Below, one piece after another: positions 8,889 through 16,440 of a stretch of DNA of 50,704 bases. The DNA comes from an uncultured Clostridia bacterium (GTDB taxonomy: Bacteria > Bacillota > Clostridia > TANB77 > CAG-508): positions 1 through 50,704 of the forward strand of contig CAKPLT010000014.1 of assembly GCA_934167755.1 (NCBI GenBank), in the 5' to 3' direction. Position 1 is the stretch's first letter. Every line of letters starts with the position of its first letter. Under the pieces are notes generated by a model. That model was not told the DNA's origin, made no database searches, and worked only from the letters and a program-made list of their open reading frames with translations. The position numbers and the translations under genes were made by a program.

Positions 8889-11800
8889 CTATCTTTTAAT
8901 TTCCTCCATAATATATGCCTCTATTATATCTCCTTCTTTAATGTCATTATATTTTTCTATTTGAATACCACATTCATAGCCTTTAGCCACTTCTTTAGCA
9001 TCATCTTTAAATCTCTTTAATGATGCAAGTTTTCCATCGTGTATAACAACATTATCACGCAAAACTCTAACTCCTGCATTTCTTTCAAGTTTTCCATCTA
9101 ATACATATGCTCCTGCAATTGTTCCAACATTTGATATTTTAAATGTTTGTCTAACTTCTGCATTTCCTATAATATGTTCTTCATATTTTGGTGCAAGCAT
9201 TCCTTTCATAGCAGATTCTACATCTTCTATGGCTTGATATATTACAGAATATTGTTTTATTTCTACTTCTTCTTTTTCTGCCATACTCTTTGCATTTGGC
9301 ATTGGTCGTACATTAAATGCAATTATTATTGCATTAGAAACTTTTGCAAGTGTTACATCTGATTCTGTAACAGCTCCTGCTGCAGCGTGAATTACTTTTA
9401 CTTTTACTTCTTCATTTTCTAGTTTTTCCATTGATTGCTTTATTGCTTCAACAGATCCTTGAACATCTGCTTTTACTATTAAGTTAAGTACTTTTAAGTC
9501 TCCTGCTTCCATTTGACTAAATAGATTATCTAATGTTACTTTGCTCATAGTATTTATTGCATTTTCTCTTTCTTGTCTCTTTCTCTTTTCTATTAGGTGT
9601 TTTGCAGTTTTTTCGTCTTTTACTTCATAGAAAATGTCCCCTGCTTGTGGAACTTCTGTTAGTCCTGTTATTTCTACTGGTGTAGATGGTCCGGCTTTTT
9701 TTACTTTTTTACCTTTTTCATCTGTCATGCTTCTTATTCTTCCTATTGCAGATCCTACAACTATTGTATCTCCAACATCAAGTGTTCCTCTTTGTACAAG
9801 CATTGATGCTATTGCACCTCTTCCTTTATCAAGTCTTGCTTCTATAACTACACCTTTTGCTTGTTTATTTGGATTTGCTTTTAATTCTAATACATCTGCT
9901 TCTAATAATACCATTTCTAATAATTGATCTATATTGGCATGTTTCTTAGCTGAAATTGGCACAAATATTGTATCTCCACCCCATTCTTCTGGTACTAATT
10001 CATATGCCATTAATTCTTGTTTTACTTTATCAATATTTGCATCTGGTAAATCTATTTTATTTATAGCTACTATTATAGGTATTCCAGCTGATTTAGCATG
10101 ATTTATTGCTTCTACAGTTTGTGGCATTACACCATCATTTGCTGCAACAACCAATATTGCTATATCTGTTATTTGAGCACCTCTTGCTCTCATTGCTGTA
10201 AATGCTTCATGTCCTGGTGTATCTAAGAATGTAATTTCTCTATCATTTACTTTTACTTTATATGCACCTATATGTTGTGTAATTCCTCCTGCTTCTCCTT
10301 CAATTACATTTGTTTGTTTAACTGCATCTAATAATGATGTTTTACCATGATCTACATGTCCCATTACAACTACAACTGGTGGACGAACTTCTAAGTCTTC
10401 TTCTCTATCTTCTGAGTCGTCAAATAAAATATCTTCTTCCGTTATTGTTTCCTTTTTGTTTACTTTTACTCCAAATTCATCAGCAATTAATGATGCTGTA
10501 TCAAAATCAATTTCATTATTGATTGTTGCCATTACTCCATATCCAAGTAATTTCTTAATTACTTCTGCTGTTGTTTTCTTTAATTCAGCTGCAAAATCTT
10601 TTACTGTTATGTTCTCTGGAATTGTAATTTCTTCTAATTTAAAGATTTTTTGTTTATTACGATTTTCATCATTTTTGCTTGCTTTTTTCTTTCCTTTTTT
10701 GCCTCTTTGTGTTGTTAAATCGTAATAATCTAACATTCCACCATCTTGTTCATCAAACATATTAGATAAACTATCTGTTCTTTTTAATCCTTTTAATTTA
10801 TGTTCATTTATATCACCATTTTGATTATTTCTTCTTGATTTACTTGATTTTTTATTTTTGCTATCATCAAATTTATTGTTTTGTTTTTGTTTATCTATAG
10901 ATTTGTTGTATTCTCTTGATGTTTCTTTTTCTACATTTTCAGTACCCATTATGTCTTTGATGTTTCTTTCAATTCCTTTTTCATCTAATGGTCTATTTCC
11001 ACCAAATCTTTGATTTCCTCCAAACCTTGAGTTTCCACCTTGTCTATTTCTATTGTCAAATTTTCCATTATTATTTTGTCTATTTTTATCAAATCTAGGT
11101 TTATTTCCATTACCATTATTTGAAGAATTTCTGTCAAAATTGCGATTTCCATTGTTTTGATTTCTATCATTATTAAATCTAGGTCTATTTTGGAAATTAC
11201 TATTTTGATTATTGTTATTATTTCTAAATGAGTTATTTTGCCCATCTCTATTATTTCTTCTAAAGTCTTTATTATTGTAATTATTACGATTTGATGCATT
11301 AAATCTATTTTCTGATACAGGCTTATTTGTTAGCATATTTTCACTTTTACTTTCTATTTGTTTATTTACTACTTCATTATCTTTTTTTACATCTATTGGC
11401 TTTTCTATTATTTCTTCTTTTTTCATTTCAACATCCATTTTATTTTCTTCTATTTCTACCTTTTTCTCAATTTTGGGAGCAACAACAGGTGCTTCCTTTT
11501 TTACTTCTTTCTTTGTTTCTTTCTTTATTCCAAATAACTCGTCAACTGTCATTGGTTTAGATGGCTTATTTCTATAGACAATATTATAGTCCTTATTTTT
11601 TCTCTCAACAAACCCAACATTATTACTTTTCTTTTCTTCTTTTTTTATTTGTTCTTTTTGTTTATTATTATCATCATTTATTATAACTTCTCTTCTTATA
11701 ATAACTGGTGTATCATTTTTTTCTATTTTGGCTTTTTCAACATTTGACTTTTTCTCTTCTTTTTTATTTTGTGATTTTTTTATGCTTTCTTTAATTTTTT

Positions 11801-11930
11801 GAGCTTCATCTTCTTCAACTGAACTCAAATGACTTTTTACATTTATGTTCAACTTCTTTGCAATTTCTAATACTTCTTTACTGGTTAAGTTCAATTCTTT
11901 TGCTATATCATATAATTTTATCTTACCCAA
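8889..11930 (-). CDS. infB: Translation initiation factor IF-2
   Basis: IF-2 is the GTPase that places fMet-tRNA on the 30S subunit and promotes subunit joining. G motifs are clear: GHVDHGKT, GGITQHIGAY, DTPGHEAF, NKID and SAKK, then beta-barrel domains and the C-terminal fMet-tRNA domain. I chose the TTG ending at 11930: it gives (M)GKIKLYDIAKEL, the usual IF-2 beginning, and GGGGGTG lies 6 bases before it. An in-frame ATG two codons earlier overlaps that RBS. The result is about 1013 residues, overlapping ylxR by 8 bases (TTGGGTAA). Residues ~200-310 form an extreme Asn/Arg/Gly-rich linker (many FRNNN, NRNF, RFGGN units), probably disordered, between the N-terminal domain and the G domain. 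Confidence 0.97.
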   Translation of the reverse strand: MGKIKLYDIAKELNLTSKEVLEIAKKLNINVKSHLSSVEEDEAQKIKESIKKSQNKKEEKKSNVEKAKIEKNDTPVIIRREVIINDDNNKQKEQIKKEEKKSNNVGFVERKNKDYNIVYRNKPSKPMTVDELFGIKKETKKEVKKEAPVVAPKIEKKVEIEENKMDVEMKKEEIIEKPIDVKKDNEVVNKQIESKSENMLTNKPVSENRFNASNRNNYNNKDFRRNNRDGQNNSFRNNNNNQNSNFQNRPRFNNDRNQNNGNRNFDRNSSNNGNGNKPRFDKNRQNNNGKFDNRNRQGGNSRFGGNQRFGGNRPLDEKGIERNIKDIMGTENVEKETSREYNKSIDKQKQNNKFDDSKNKKSSKSRRNNQNGDINEHKLKGLKRTDSLSNMFDEQDGGMLDYYDLTTQRGKKGKKKASKNDENRNKQKIFKLEEITIPENITVKDFAAELKKTTAEVIKKLLGYGVMATINNEIDFDTASLIADEFGVKVNKKETITEEDILFDDSEDREEDLEVRPPVVVVMGHVDHGKTSLLDAVKQTNVIEGEAGGITQHIGAYKVKVNDREITFLDTPGHEAFTAMRARGAQITDIAILVVAANDGVMPQTVEAINHAKSAGIPIIVAINKIDLPDANIDKVKQELMAYELVPEEWGGDTIFVPISAKKHANIDQLLEMVLLEADVLELKANPNKQAKGVVIEARLDKGRGAIASMLVQRGTLDVGDTIVVGSAIGRIRSMTDEKGKKVKKAGPSTPVEITGLTEVPQAGDIFYEVKDEKTAKHLIEKRKRQERENAINTMSKVTLDNLFSQMEAGDLKVLNLIVKADVQGSVEAIKQSMEKLENEEVKVKVIHAAAGAVTESDVTLAKVSNAIIIAFNVRPMPNAKSMAEKEEVEIKQYSVIYQAIEDVESAMKGMLAPKYEEHIIGNAEVRQTFKISNVGTIAGAYVLDGKLERNAGVRVLRDNVVIHDGKLASLKRFKDDAKEVAKGYECGIQIEKYNDIKEGDIIEAYIMEEIKR

Positions 11931-12204
11931 TAACATCACCCCCTGTTTTTTTCTCAACAATATTTTTTATTTGGTCATATATCTCTTCATTTATTTTGAT
12001 ATCTAATGCTTTATCTAGTTTCTTACTTTTTTTTGCTTTTTCAAGACATTCCATATCATAACAAATATATGCTCCACGCCCTGGTTCTCTTCCGTTCTCA
12101 TCTACTTTAATAATATTTTCTTTATTTTTAACTATTCTTAAAAGTTCATTTTTATTTTTTTGTTTTCTACACACTGTACATGTTCTTTGTGGTATATTCT
12201 TCAC
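11923..12204 (-). CDS. ylxR: YlxR family RNA-binding protein (DUF448)
   Basis: YlxR proteins are small RNA-binding proteins encoded between nusA and infB; in some species they have been linked to RNase P or nucleoid-associated roles. The 93 residues show RTCTVCRKQKNKNELLRIV at the N-terminus and GREPGRGAYIC in the middle, both family hallmarks. The start is GTG, with AGGAGG 5 bases upstream, 9 bp after the nusA stop. The ylxQ/L7Ae-like gene that often follows is missing; infB follows directly with an 8-base overlap. Confidence 0.94.
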   Translation of the reverse strand: MKNIPQRTCTVCRKQKNKNELLRIVKNKENIIKVDENGREPGRGAYICYDMECLEKAKKSKKLDKALDIKINEEIYDQIKNIVEKKTGGDVIG

Positions 12205-12213
12205 TATTTCCTC

Positions 12214-13329
12214 CTAGTTTTCTTGATTTAATTCCGCATCAGTAGCCTCATTCGCTTCTTCTGCTTTTTTTGCTAACATCTCTCTAAATTGTGATTCTGA
12301 TTTTATATCTATTTTCCATCCTGTCAATTTTGCAGCTAATCTTGCATTTTGACCCGCTTTTCCTATTGCTAATGATAATTGATCATCTGGAACTATTACT
12401 TGTGCAAATTTTTCTTCTTCTTTTATATCAACTGCCATTATTTGTGCTGGTAATAATGCTGATGATATAAATATACTTGGATCTGCATTCCATTCAATTA
12501 CATCTATTTTTTCTCCATGTAATTCATTTATTACATTTTGAATACGAATTCCTTTTTGACCTACACATGAACCTACTGGATCTATATTTTCATCTGGTGA
12601 ATATACTGCAACTTTACTTCTTAATCCTGGATCTCTTGATACACTTTTTATTTCAATTAAACCTTCATATATTTCAGGGATTTCAAATTCTAGCAATTTT
12701 CTTACAAAGTCTGGATGTGTTCTAGAAACTATAGCTTGTGGAACACCCTTTTCTCCTCTTTCAACATCAACTACATATCCTTTTGTTTTATCATTTACAT
12801 GATAGTGTTCTGTTGGTATTTGGTCTTTTGTTAACATTATTCCTTCAAGTTTTCCTAAATCCATAACTACAATGTGCTTATCTGCTTTTTGAATTAGACC
12901 AGAAACTATTTCTCCTTTTCTTTCATTATATTCATTAAATACCATGTTTCTTTCTGTTTCTCTTAATTTTTGGATTATTACTTGTTTTGCTGTTTGTGCT
13001 GCTATTCTTCCAAAGTCTCTAGGTACAATTTCTACTTCTACACTATCTCCAATATTTAAGTCTTTGTTAATTTTTCTTGCATCTTCTAAACTAATTTCTA
13101 ATGCGTCATCATTTGCTCTTTCCATTACTTCTTTTATAGAAAAAACATGTGTTGCTCCTGTTTGTTCATCCATTTTTACATCAACATTTTCTAATGCATC
13201 AAAATTTCTTTTATATGCTGTTATTAATGCTGTTCTTATTGATTCTAATAATTCCTCTTTTTTTATTCCTTTTTCTTTTTCTAATTCTTCTAATGCTAAT
13301 ATTAATTCTTTGTTATCAATCGCTTTCAT
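12214..13329 (-). CDS. nusA: Transcription termination/antitermination factor NusA
   Basis: NusA binds RNA polymerase and nascent RNA and modulates pausing, termination and antitermination. The 371 residues contain the N-terminal polymerase-binding domain (1-125), an S1 domain (about 135-200, GEIVSGLIQK...) and two KH domains (about 205-345, with SCVGQKGIRIQ and LAIGKAGQNARLA GxxG loops). It ends after KH2, as in most Gram-positive bacteria, without the C-terminal acidic repeats of enteric NusA. It is the second gene of the rimP operon, 31 bp after rimP. Confidence 0.98.
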   Translation of the reverse strand: MKAIDNKELILALEELEKEKGIKKEELLESIRTALITAYKRNFDALENVDVKMDEQTGATHVFSIKEVMERANDDALEISLEDARKINKDLNIGDSVEVEIVPRDFGRIAAQTAKQVIIQKLRETERNMVFNEYNERKGEIVSGLIQKADKHIVVMDLGKLEGIMLTKDQIPTEHYHVNDKTKGYVVDVERGEKGVPQAIVSRTHPDFVRKLLEFEIPEIYEGLIEIKSVSRDPGLRSKVAVYSPDENIDPVGSCVGQKGIRIQNVINELHGEKIDVIEWNADPSIFISSALLPAQIMAVDIKEEEKFAQVIVPDDQLSLAIGKAGQNARLAAKLTGWKIDIKSESQFREMLAKKAEEANEATDAELNQEN

Positions 13330-13360
13330 TTTTTATAATCAATCCTTTCTTTCGCTCAAA

Positions 13361-13849
13361 TTAATTTTCATCATTAAAGTCATTGTCCCAATCAAAAACT
13401 GTTTTAATTTGTGCTATATTTTTTCTTTCTATTTTTACTTCATCTATTTTATCTGCTGCTTTGACAGTTATTGTATCTTCATCAAACTTTTTTAATTTAC
13501 CTATATAGTTCTTGTTTCCATTTTCTTCTTTTTTAAATAACTTAACTTCAACTTGGTTTTCTATATTTTGCTCTAAATGACTATCTTTTCTTAAGATTCT
13601 CTCTATTCCTGGTGATGAAACCTCTAAAAAGTATTGTTCTTTAATATAATTAGCCTCATCTAAAACATCATTAATCTCATTACTTACTTTTTCACAATCA
13701 TTTAAATCTATCCCATTTGGGCTGTCAATATAAATTCTTAAATAATAATTTGGTCCTTCTTTGGCATATTCTACATCATATAGGCTATATCCTATATTCT
13801 CAATTTTGTCTTTTATTAATTCTTCTACTTTTTCTTCTATTTTTGCCAT
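13361..13849 (-). CDS. rimP: Ribosome maturation factor RimP
   Basis: RimP assists 30S assembly around S12. The start is the ATG ending at 13849 (MAKIEEKVEELI), preceded by a strong AAGGAGGA. The longer open frame to 14098 runs back through the leader hairpin, the promoter and a palindromic element and is not a gene. The 162-residue protein shows YLRIYIDSPNGIDLNDCEKVS and LEVSSPGIERILR, both typical, then the Sm-like C-terminal domain. It heads the rimP-nusA-ylxR-infB operon. Confidence 0.96.
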   Translation of the reverse strand: MAKIEEKVEELIKDKIENIGYSLYDVEYAKEGPNYYLRIYIDSPNGIDLNDCEKVSNEINDVLDEANYIKEQYFLEVSSPGIERILRKDSHLEQNIENQVEVKLFKKEENGNKNYIGKLKKFDEDTITVKAADKIDEVKIERKNIAQIKTVFDWDNDFNDEN

Positions 13850-13886
13850 AAGTCCTCCTTTTTCTTTTATTCTCCCTTTCACGATT

Positions 13887-13913
13887 GAAGAGTAGGATTT
13901 GCTCCTACTCTTC
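13887..13913 (-). other. Leader hairpin of the rimP-nusA operon
   Basis: An 11-bp perfect stem (GAAGAGTAGGA / TCCTACTCTTC) with a 5-base loop lies between the promoter at 13937-13965 and the rimP RBS, so it is in the 5' untranslated leader. On the minus strand no T run follows, so it should not terminate there. On the plus strand it is followed by a run of seven T and could stop antisense transcription. A regulatory role, for instance NusA autoregulation, is inference. Confidence 0.6.
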
Positions 13914-13936
13914 TGCGTTTTTTTATGTTCTTTTAT

Positions 13937-13965
13937 ATTATACCCAATTTTTGCCATAAAATCAA
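13937..13965 (-). promoter_or_regulatory. Promoter for the rimP-nusA-infB operon
   Basis: TTGATT (13960-13965), 17 bases, perfect TATAAT (13937-13942) on the minus strand, with G residues just before the -10. It lies about 90 bases upstream of the rimP start codon, with the leader hairpin in between. Confidence 0.8.
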
Positions 13966-14005
13966 GTGTTTTTGAAATTTTTTTGATTTTTACTAGTAGA
14001 GACAT

Positions 14006-14090
14006 GTTACAAGTCATAGTCCTTAAAAGTATTATATATGTTTGGAGCCTTCCAAGATATATAATACTTTTAAGGACTATGACTTGTAAC
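14006..14090. repeat. 85-bp palindromic element, MITE-like
   Basis: Two perfect 34-base arms (14006-14039 and 14057-14090, beginning GTTACAAGTCATAGTCC) flank a 17-base centre that carries TTGGAGCCTTCCAA. Terminal GTTACAA, the CCTTAAAA-TATTATATATG stretch and the GGAGCCTTCC centre match the terminal repeat of the 480-bp element at 21705-22184, so this is probably an internally deleted relative. It is followed at once by a family A half-unit, AGGGACACCCTT. Confidence 0.85.
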
Positions 14091-14169
14091 AGGGACACCC
14101 TTGTGAGCTTTTATATAATAGTAAAATCCACTAAAATAATTTTTGTCACTTTTTGTCGAAATATTTTTG

Positions 14170-14198
14170 TTGATTTATGTTAATTTTTGTTATATAAT
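14170..14198 (+). promoter_or_regulatory. Promoter of the putative toxin peptide transcript
   Basis: Plus strand TTGATT (14170-14175), 17 bases, perfect TATAAT (14193-14198). Transcription would start near 14205, about 40 bases before the TTG start codon at 14245, and would run to the terminator at 14322-14356, giving an RNA of about 150 bases. Confidence 0.75.
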
Positions 14199-14244
14199 TG
14201 TCACACCTCTTTACAGAGAGATTTTTGAAAAGGAGGTGGATTCT

Positions 14245-14319
14245 TTGATAAAAGAATTTCTAATGACAATACGCTTATACATACTTTTGCTTATTTTAAA
14301 AGAGCTTAATAATATATAA
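14245..14319 (+). CDS. 24-residue hydrophobic peptide, candidate type I toxin
   Basis: The TTG start has AAAGGAGGTGG five bases upstream, a near-perfect RBS. The peptide (MIKEFLMTIR, then LYILLLILKELNNI) has a hydrophobic run with charged ends, long enough to insert into a membrane. It has its own promoter and terminator. In the leader, CACCTC at 14204-14209 can pair with GAGGTG of the RBS at 14233-14238, which would mask translation. A convergent promoter at 14396-14424 would make an antisense RNA sharing the terminator. This is how type I toxins of the TxpA/RatA and BsrG/SR4 sort are arranged, but the peptide sequence matches no family I know. It could instead be a leader or regulatory peptide. 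Confidence 0.6.
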   Translation: MIKEFLMTIRLYILLLILKELNNI

Positions 14320-14321
14320 GC

Positions 14322-14356
14322 AAAAAGCTATCACTCCGACAAGTGATAGCTTTTTT
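14322..14356. terminator. Bidirectional intrinsic terminator
   Basis: AGCTATCACT / AGTGATAGCT forms a 10-bp GC-containing stem with a 6-base loop. It has five A before it and six T after it, so it can terminate transcription from either side. It ends the peptide transcript on the plus strand and the antisense RNA on the minus strand. Confidence 0.9.
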
Positions 14357-14389
14357 GAATTCTTTGTAAAAGATTTACTAATTCTTTTC
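14322..14389 (-). ncRNA. Putative antisense RNA (antitoxin of the 24-residue peptide)
   Basis: A near-consensus minus-strand promoter at 14396-14424 would start an RNA near 14389, ending at the terminator 67 bases later. It contains no ORF with an RBS. It has its own small hairpin (CTAAT / ATTAG) and overlaps the 3' end of the peptide mRNA at the terminator stem. Convergent RNAs overlapping at their 3' ends are known for TxpA/RatA-type pairs. The RNA boundaries are inferred from the promoter and terminator. Confidence 0.5.
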
Positions 14390-14395
14390 TATTAG

Positions 14396-14424
14396 AATAT
14401 ACTACAATTTTTTCCATTTGTCAA
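14396..14424 (-). promoter_or_regulatory. Promoter of the putative antisense RNA
   Basis: Minus-strand consensus TTGACA (14419-14424), 17 bases, TATATT (14396-14401). It faces the peptide promoter across the shared terminator. No ORF starts between it and the terminator, so a non-coding RNA is the simplest product. Confidence 0.75.
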
Positions 14425-14503
14425 TACATTTTCATATCTTTATCCCGTTTTTGCCTATTAAAAATTTCACATTATTAACTACAAGGAATCTATTTCATTT
14501 TTA

Positions 14504-16342
14504 TTATTCAAACAAAATATATATTTCATCATCTAGTAAATAATTAGTTTCCACAGTATAACTACTTCCTATATCTTCATAACTCCTATTCATTAAATTA
14601 TTTCCATCTGTATCAATAAGCATACTTTGTTCATAATTAGAATCTGTTTCAGCATTATTTTTACAAATTAAAACACCATATTCAGAATATTCTCCATTTA
14701 TATAGTCAAATTCTTCTGTTTTTATTTCCAAGTCTGAATTTATATAAACATATTTATCATTTGAATTTTTTATAATAAATCCATTTTCTAATTCATGAAC
14801 TTCCTTAGCATTAATCAAAGTTTTTCCTTCTTTATTTATAATGCTTTCTTTTTTTACATAACCATCGTTATCGAAATGTCTTATTAGCACTTTATCTTCA
14901 ATTACATCTAAAATTTCAACATTTCCTTTTAAAGTATATTTTTTTCCAGTTTGAGCATCAAACCACCCTTGACTCTTATTATTTATATTATAAAATGGTA
15001 CACTACCATCAGAAAATGTCTTTAACACATTCTCATTGTTGCTATCAGACTCTAATATAACATTTGCATCACTTTCTTCTGATATTATATTATTATTTTC
15101 ATCTATAATTTTTATATTTACATTTTCTGTGTCTTCATCATCATCGTACTCAATTTTAATTATATATGAATTATTTAACTTATATTTTTGTATCAATATT
15201 CCATTTTGGTATTCTTCCTTCGCTTGATCTATCTCATTTTCTTTTTTATTTTCATTGGCATTTAAGAAGGATTTCTTCCCTGTAGCCCATTCAATTGCAT
15301 CTTTATAACTTATATTTTTTGAGAATTTATCATCAGCCATCCATGGTGTAGGTGCATTATCACAAGATGCAATTTCAGTACCATCTTTATTTAGATATAT
15401 GTACTGATTTGGTGTTGCGTTCCAAGCAAGTAAAACATCATAACCTTCTATATCAATAATATCATTATACTTTCCGCAAGGAATTACTTCTATTCCCTTT
15501 AAATTTATTGCTCCAGCTCCTTTTTCATTATCCTGAACCACTATAATTTGTTCATCTTTTTTTACTTTCTTGATTTTATCTTGTATTTGTTCAGCCAACT
15601 CTGTCATTTGTAAATCTATTTTTCTTGTATACTGATATGTGTATATAATATTAATTATTATTCCAATAACGCTTATAGTAATAAATAGTACCAAAAATAT
15701 ATTTAAGATTATTTTGGACTTTTTTTCTTTTTCTTCCAATGCTTTTCCATTATTCATCATTTGCATAATAGCCAAAAATATTATTACTGCAAACACAATT
15801 TGAATTTTCGCAAAATAGCAAATTGCAACCAATACCGATATCATTAATACATACAATATAATTTTCTTTTTGCTATCTCCATTTTTTATCACTCTTACTA
15901 TATCTACTATTACTAGCAATAACAACATTATCACAGAAATCACTGAAGTTGCTATAATATATATATCTTCTATTTCCCACGGTACATCAATATAATCTAA
16001 AAATATACTTGTTATGAAGTATTCCATATCAAACGCAATTGCTTCAAATGTTAATACTATTGCACTTGTTGCATATGCTAACATTAACTCTTTATTTTTT
16101 CTATTCATTATACTATAAATACTATTAACAATTATGAGTATAATAAATATAGAATAAAAACATGTATTTATTAAATCTTCTATTTCAAGTCTTATATCAG
16201 ATGTATCAATTGCAATACCTCCAAATTGGTCATAAACTGTTTTTGCTATAATAATCAGCCCTATTATCCCTATAAGATTACATAAACTAATAATATAATT
16301 GAATATTCTCTGTCTCATTTGTATTTCTCTTTTTATTTTCAT
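14504..16342 (-). CDS. Multi-pass membrane protein with a C-terminal repeat-rich extracytoplasmic domain, function unknown
   Basis: I start it at the ATG ending at 16342 (MKIKREIQMRQ), with AAGGGTGA 7 bases upstream. The longer frame to 16417 reads through a family A repeat (KIFTTRDTLW) and is not a protein. The 612 residues begin with about seven hydrophobic helices up to residue ~240. A soluble part follows, with many short beta-type units: QGWFDAQTGKKY, IINKEGKTLINAKE, YVYINSDLEIKTEEF, MLIDTDGNNLMN. These look like degenerate WG-type repeats. It follows mutS by 99 bp with a repeat between and may be an independent unit. I recognise no enzymatic motif. Confidence 0.8.
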   Translation of the reverse strand: MKIKREIQMRQRIFNYIISLCNLIGIIGLIIIAKTVYDQFGGIAIDTSDIRLEIEDLINTCFYSIFIILIIVNSIYSIMNRKNKELMLAYATSAIVLTFEAIAFDMEYFITSIFLDYIDVPWEIEDIYIIATSVISVIMLLLLVIVDIVRVIKNGDSKKKIILYVLMISVLVAICYFAKIQIVFAVIIFLAIMQMMNNGKALEEKEKKSKIILNIFLVLFITISVIGIIINIIYTYQYTRKIDLQMTELAEQIQDKIKKVKKDEQIIVVQDNEKGAGAINLKGIEVIPCGKYNDIIDIEGYDVLLAWNATPNQYIYLNKDGTEIASCDNAPTPWMADDKFSKNISYKDAIEWATGKKSFLNANENKKENEIDQAKEEYQNGILIQKYKLNNSYIIKIEYDDDEDTENVNIKIIDENNNIISEESDANVILESDSNNENVLKTFSDGSVPFYNINNKSQGWFDAQTGKKYTLKGNVEILDVIEDKVLIRHFDNDGYVKKESIINKEGKTLINAKEVHELENGFIIKNSNDKYVYINSDLEIKTEEFDYINGEYSEYGVLICKNNAETDSNYEQSMLIDTDGNNLMNRSYEDIGSSYTVETNYLLDDEIYILFE

Positions 16343-16382
16343 AGATAAGTCACCCTTTAAACAATATACATATTTGTTTATC

Positions 16383-16439
16383 CAAAGGGTGTCCCTTGTG
16401 GTAAAAATTTTTACCATTAATGAGTGTCCCTACTGGTAA
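16383..16439. repeat. Family A palindromic repeat
   Basis: AAAGGGTGTCCCTTGTGGTAAAAA followed by TTTTTACCATTAATGAGTGTCCC and TACTGGTAA. It ends next to the mutS stop codon (16441). Its GGGTGTCC core resembles the GGGTGACT that serves as the RBS of the membrane protein at 14504-16342. Confidence 0.88.
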
Positions 16440-16440
16440 A

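Noticed and set aside
13850..14098. Long open frame upstream of rimP (MSLLQVIVLK...)
   Set aside because: It runs through the leader hairpin, a clear promoter and an 85-bp palindrome. The ATG ending at 13849 has a strong RBS and the family start.
16343..16417. N-terminal extension of the membrane protein (KIFTTRDTLW...)
   Set aside because: It is the translation of a family A repeat. The ATG ending at 16342 has an RBS.
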